From assembly GCA_030592425.1 (NCBI GenBank), contig JAUVJK010000018.1:1-14789 (forward strand): 14,789 nucleotides of DNA, read 5' to 3'. Shown here piece after piece: positions 13,103-14,789 of this stretch (positions are counted from its first letter, which is position 1; every line of letters begins with the position of its first letter). Source of the stretch: Candidatus Moraniibacteriota bacterium. Lineage in GTDB: Bacteria > Patescibacteriota > Minisyncoccia > Moranbacterales > GCA-2747515. The position numbers were made by a program, and so were the translations under genes. Under the pieces are notes generated by a model that was not told the DNA's origin, ran no database searches, and was given only the letters and a program-made list of their open reading frames with translations.

Positions 13103-14789
13103 ATGCATTCAGATGTAGAGCTTGTCAAAGAACGGATCAATATTATTGATATTGTTGGTGATTATGTAAAGTTAACGAAATCTGGTGCAAACTGGAAAGG
13201 TCTTTGTCCTTTCCATCAGGAAAAAACACCATCTTTCACTGTTCATGAGGAAAAGCAGATCTATCATTGTTTTGGTTGTGCCAAAGGTGGCGATGTGCTG
13301 TCTTTTATTATGGAGATCGAGAGTATGGAATTTCGCGAGTCTCTGGAACTATTAGCAGGGAAGGCTGGGATAGAATTGAGTGGTAGACGTGGTGATGGCG
13401 CACATCGTGAAATGAAGACTCGTCTCAAGGAGATCAATGCACTTGCAATGCAATTTTATGAAAAGCAATTATGGGATGGTATAGGAAAGAAAAATATTTT
13501 GCCGTATCTTCGTGATCGTGGGATCGATGATGCATCGATCAAGAAGTTTCATCTTGGCTATGCACCGGAAGGATGGCGCAATCTCTATGATTTTTTACGT
13601 ACGAAAGGATATACAAATGAAGAAGTCGTTGCATCTGGGAATATTATTCAAAAAGAAGGAACAAATCGATTCTACGATCGTTTTCGTGAGAGGGTTATGT
13701 TTCCTGTAAGTGATGCAATGGGTGTGATAGTTGGTTTCTCTGCGCGCGTCGCACCTGGTGGTGATGAATCACAAGCAAAATATGTTAATACACCAGAAAC
13801 AATTCTTTATCACAAGAGTACGACTCTTTATGGAATTGAACATGCGAAAAATGCCATTAAGGTGGAAGGAAAAGTTCTTCTCGTGGAGGGGAATATGGAT
13901 GTGATTGCAGCACATTTTGCTGGGATAGAATACACTGTTGCTGTTTCGGGAACAGCTCTCACAGAAGACCATATGCGTATCCTTTCGCGCTATACTGACA
14001 AGATATTACTTCTATTTGATATGGACGATGCAGGTCAGACAGCAGCCCGCAAGAGTGCTCATTTGTGTTTTGCACATGAATTGCAGACAAGGATCGTACA
14101 ACTGACTGGTGGGAAAGACGCTGCTGACGTTGTGCAAAATGATCCAAAGGCTCTTTTGCATTCAATTGATGAGGCAGAAGATGCGATGGCATTTTTTGTG
14201 AATAGTGCACAAGAACATTATGATGTCCACACGCCAGAGGGAAAACGATCAGCGATCGATCTGGTTGTGGATGATCTTGGCTATATGGAAAACACGATCG
14301 TACGTGAGGAATGGGCACGAAAGGTTGCGACGGCATTTGGCGTACGAGAAGATGTGATCTTTGATGCGATTGCACAAGAAAAGAAAATTCGTCCTTTTGA
14401 AGGACAGCAAGCACAGGAAATAACACACTTGCCTGTACATAAACTTCCTGAAAAAGAAAGCGTACAAACGCGTAGTGCAATGTTGGAAGAACAGGTTATC
14501 GGTATATGTTTCGCATTTCCAAAGGTGTGGAAGGATCTCGCGAACGATCGTTCGCAATTTGACAGTCTAGAAGTGTCACAATTGCAGAGCGTTTTGAAAC
14601 GTGGGAGTGACATTGAATACTCCTTTGATAGTTATGGGCAGAAATATTGCGATGAAAATACGTTTGTGCAGTTACGTGCGTTGGCGCATCAGTCACGTCT
14701 CAGTGTGGATGTATCCGAAGATCCGCATGAGCCAGAAAAGATCGTTGCAGAATATATTGATCAACTAAAAATTCAGGAAAAAAAGGATG
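13103..14789 (+). CDS. dnaG: DNA primase DnaG (5' part, runs off the window)
   Basis: DnaG synthesises RNA primers for replication. The 562 complete codons seen have no stop. The CHC2 zinc-binding domain has C35, H38, C56 and C59 (CPFH and CFGC). The RNA polymerase domain contains RERVMFPV-like and FSAR segments. The TOPRIM metal site shows E262 in VEGNMDVI, and D306 and D308 in FDMDDAG. The last visible 200 residues belong to the helical region leading into the C-terminal DnaB-binding domain, and the true end is missing. ATG13103 gives the usual DnaG start (MHSDVELVKERINIIDIV). Only a weak GGTG precedes it. It follows the tRNA terminator by 64 bases; I found no convincing promoter in between. 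A perfect 16-bp palindrome lies at 14540-14555. Confidence 0.96.
   Translation, partial: MHSDVELVKERINIIDIVGDYVKLTKSGANWKGLCPFHQEKTPSFTVHEEKQIYHCFGCAKGGDVLSFIMEIESMEFRESLELLAGKAGIELSGRRGDGAHREMKTRLKEINALAMQFYEKQLWDGIGKKNILPYLRDRGIDDASIKKFHLGYAPEGWRNLYDFLRTKGYTNEEVVASGNIIQKEGTNRFYDRFRERVMFPVSDAMGVIVGFSARVAPGGDESQAKYVNTPETILYHKSTTLYGIEHAKNAIKVEGKVLLVEGNMDVIAAHFAGIEYTVAVSGTALTEDHMRILSRYTDKILLLFDMDDAGQTAARKSAHLCFAHELQTRIVQLTGGKDAADVVQNDPKALLHSIDEAEDAMAFFVNSAQEHYDVHTPEGKRSAIDLVVDDLGYMENTIVREEWARKVATAFGVREDVIFDAIAQEKKIRPFEGQQAQEITHLPVHKLPEKESVQTRSAMLEEQVIGICFAFPKVWKDLANDRSQFDSLEVSQLQSVLKRGSDIEYSFDSYGQKYCDENTFVQLRALAHQSRLSVDVSEDPHEPEKIVAEYIDQLKIQEKKD

Noticed and set aside
1..14789. Recoded TGA, as in some Patescibacteria lineages
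   Set aside because: No gene here ends in TGA (only TAA and TAG), which drew attention. All proteins reach normal length under the standard code with no in-frame TGA, so recoding is not supported.

Overview
The window looks like a piece of chromosome from a small-genome bacterium, most likely a member of the Candidate Phyla Radiation (Patescibacteria). This placement is an inference. It rests on a cluster of short VirB2/TrbC-like pilin proteins of a kind common in that group, compact gene packing, moderate GC (about 40-45% by eye), few Shine-Dalgarno sites before the housekeeping genes, and housekeeping proteins near their normal lengths. The standard code fits: stops are TAA or TAG and no gene is broken by TGA.

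Region 1 (1-2013) opens with the terminator of an upstream gene. Four + strand genes follow that encode secreted, two-helix pilin-like proteins sharing a GIMYIT(S/A)xG(D/E)xxR motif. The fourth carries two copies of the domain. Region 2 (2018-4313) is a two-gene minus-strand operon for unrecognised membrane proteins (a tail-anchored 233-residue protein and a 462-residue multi-pass protein). It has a clear sigma70-type promoter and its own terminator.

Region 3 (4163-4701) is a 539-base intergenic stretch with two divergent promoters. The forward promoter implies a leader of roughly 310 nt for nusA. That leader holds two competing hairpins and about seven units of a 33-bp tandem repeat. It is the most unusual part of the window.

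Region 4 (4702-8660) is a likely operon: nusA (transcription elongation/termination), ppa (pyrophosphatase), tig (trigger factor) and clpP (protease), closed by a bidirectional terminator. Region 5 holds gpmI (glycolysis) on the minus strand and rny (RNase Y) on the plus strand, diverging from a spacer of about 340 bases with promoters and hairpins. Region 6 (12170-14789) holds an HU gene whose promoter region contains a perfect DnaA-box match, a tRNA-Pro(TGG) with its own promoter and terminator, and the 5' part of dnaG (primase), which runs off the window.

Overall the window is a core information-processing and protein-quality-control block next to a surface-structure (pilin) block. The unknown membrane operon between them differs in ribosome-binding sites and GATC use. 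No mobile element, CRISPR array or rRNA was seen.
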